From Heloderma charlesbogerti (Eukaryota > Chordata > Lepidosauria > Squamata > Helodermatidae), in the NCBI GenBank assembly GCA_026122225.1, contig JANEZZ010001845.1, positions 248,001 through 312,000 on the forward strand: 64,000 nucleotides of DNA, given 5' to 3'. Below are positions 63,925 to 64,000 of the stretch, in pieces; position 1 is the first letter of the stretch, and each line of letters opens with the position of its first letter. The translations under genes and the position numbers were made by a program. The notes beneath the pieces were generated by a model. It was given only the letters and a program-made list of their open reading frames with translations, was not told where the DNA came from and did no database searches.

Positions 63925-64000
63925 TATCTGGTGGTGAAAAGAAAATCCGATGCTGTAAAGAACAATATTGTTTAGGAACCTGGAATGTCAGATCAATGAA
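63925..64000 (+). mobile_element. RTE/BovB LINE copy 8, cut by window end
   Basis: GGTGGTGAAAAGAAAATCCG, GATGCTGTAAAGAACAATAT and AGGAACCTGGAATGTCAGAT match copies 1 and 4 just before and at the start of the endonuclease (GTWNV). It is 5'-truncated and probably continues to the right. Confidence 0.85.

Noticed and set aside
1..64000. Endogenous retrovirus or LTR element
   Set aside because: I saw no paired LTRs, primer-binding site, or gag/pol/env-like frames. The reverse-transcriptase motifs present are all RTE/BovB type; the CR1 and L2 pieces keep only the C-terminal end of ORF2.

Overview
The window looks like intergenic or intronic DNA from a squamate reptile (lizard or snake); the species cannot be told. 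The call rests on the mixture of repeats: several RTE/BovB LINEs, a SINE with a BovB-like tail (Sauria-SINE type), CR1 LINEs ending in TTCTTATG or ATTCTATG tails, L2-like LINE ends, tRNA-derived SINEs and many short hAT-type elements flanked by 8-bp target duplications. I find no convincing host protein-coding exon, rRNA, functional tRNA or CRISPR array.

Layout. 1-7.6 kb: old hAT, CR1 and SINE pieces, a ~103-bp minisatellite, and two copies (A, B) of a GC-rich hairpin element. 7.6-10.8 kb: a near full-length, broken BovB. 11-23 kb: L2-like ends, hAT MITEs, tRNA-SINEs, a CR1 and a BovB 3' end on the minus strand. 23.7-25.0 kb: two BovB 3' ends inserted head to tail as one unit. 28.4-31.7 kb: a full-length BovB with a perfect 11-bp target duplication, sitting inside an older hAT MITE. 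32-47 kb: mostly unassigned sequence with small repeats. 47.6 kb: a complete Sauria-type SINE. 52.6-54.3 kb: a 5'-truncated BovB with an open reverse-transcriptase core. 55.3-59.6 kb: a cluster of three hairpin elements (C, D, E). The window ends in the first bases of another BovB.

The most unusual content is the hairpin family (A 2126-2480, B 4880-5588, C 55286-56203, D 57344-58581, E 59131-59599). Its ends read TAGGGATG...CATCCCTA, and A, B and E have 7-8-bp target duplications, so it was probably moved by a hAT transposase. The interior is a GC-rich array of two alternating palindromes, one built on GGCTACGTAAA/TTTACGTAGCC and one on CGCAAATGGCGG/CCGCCATTTGCG. Close to the ends, six of the eight termini of A-D carry a consensus 5' splice site (GTAAGT or GTGAGT) pointing out of the element. 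That suggests a mobile unit that could feed transcripts into its neighbourhood, or fold into long hairpin RNA. This reading is inference.

How the parts interact: BovB is probably the machinery that moved the Sauria-type SINE, because their 3' tails match. CR1 or L2 machinery may have moved the tRNA-SINEs with a CCTATG-type tail. An autonomous hAT outside the window must have supplied transposase for all the MITEs. Nothing in the window encodes an intact transposition protein.
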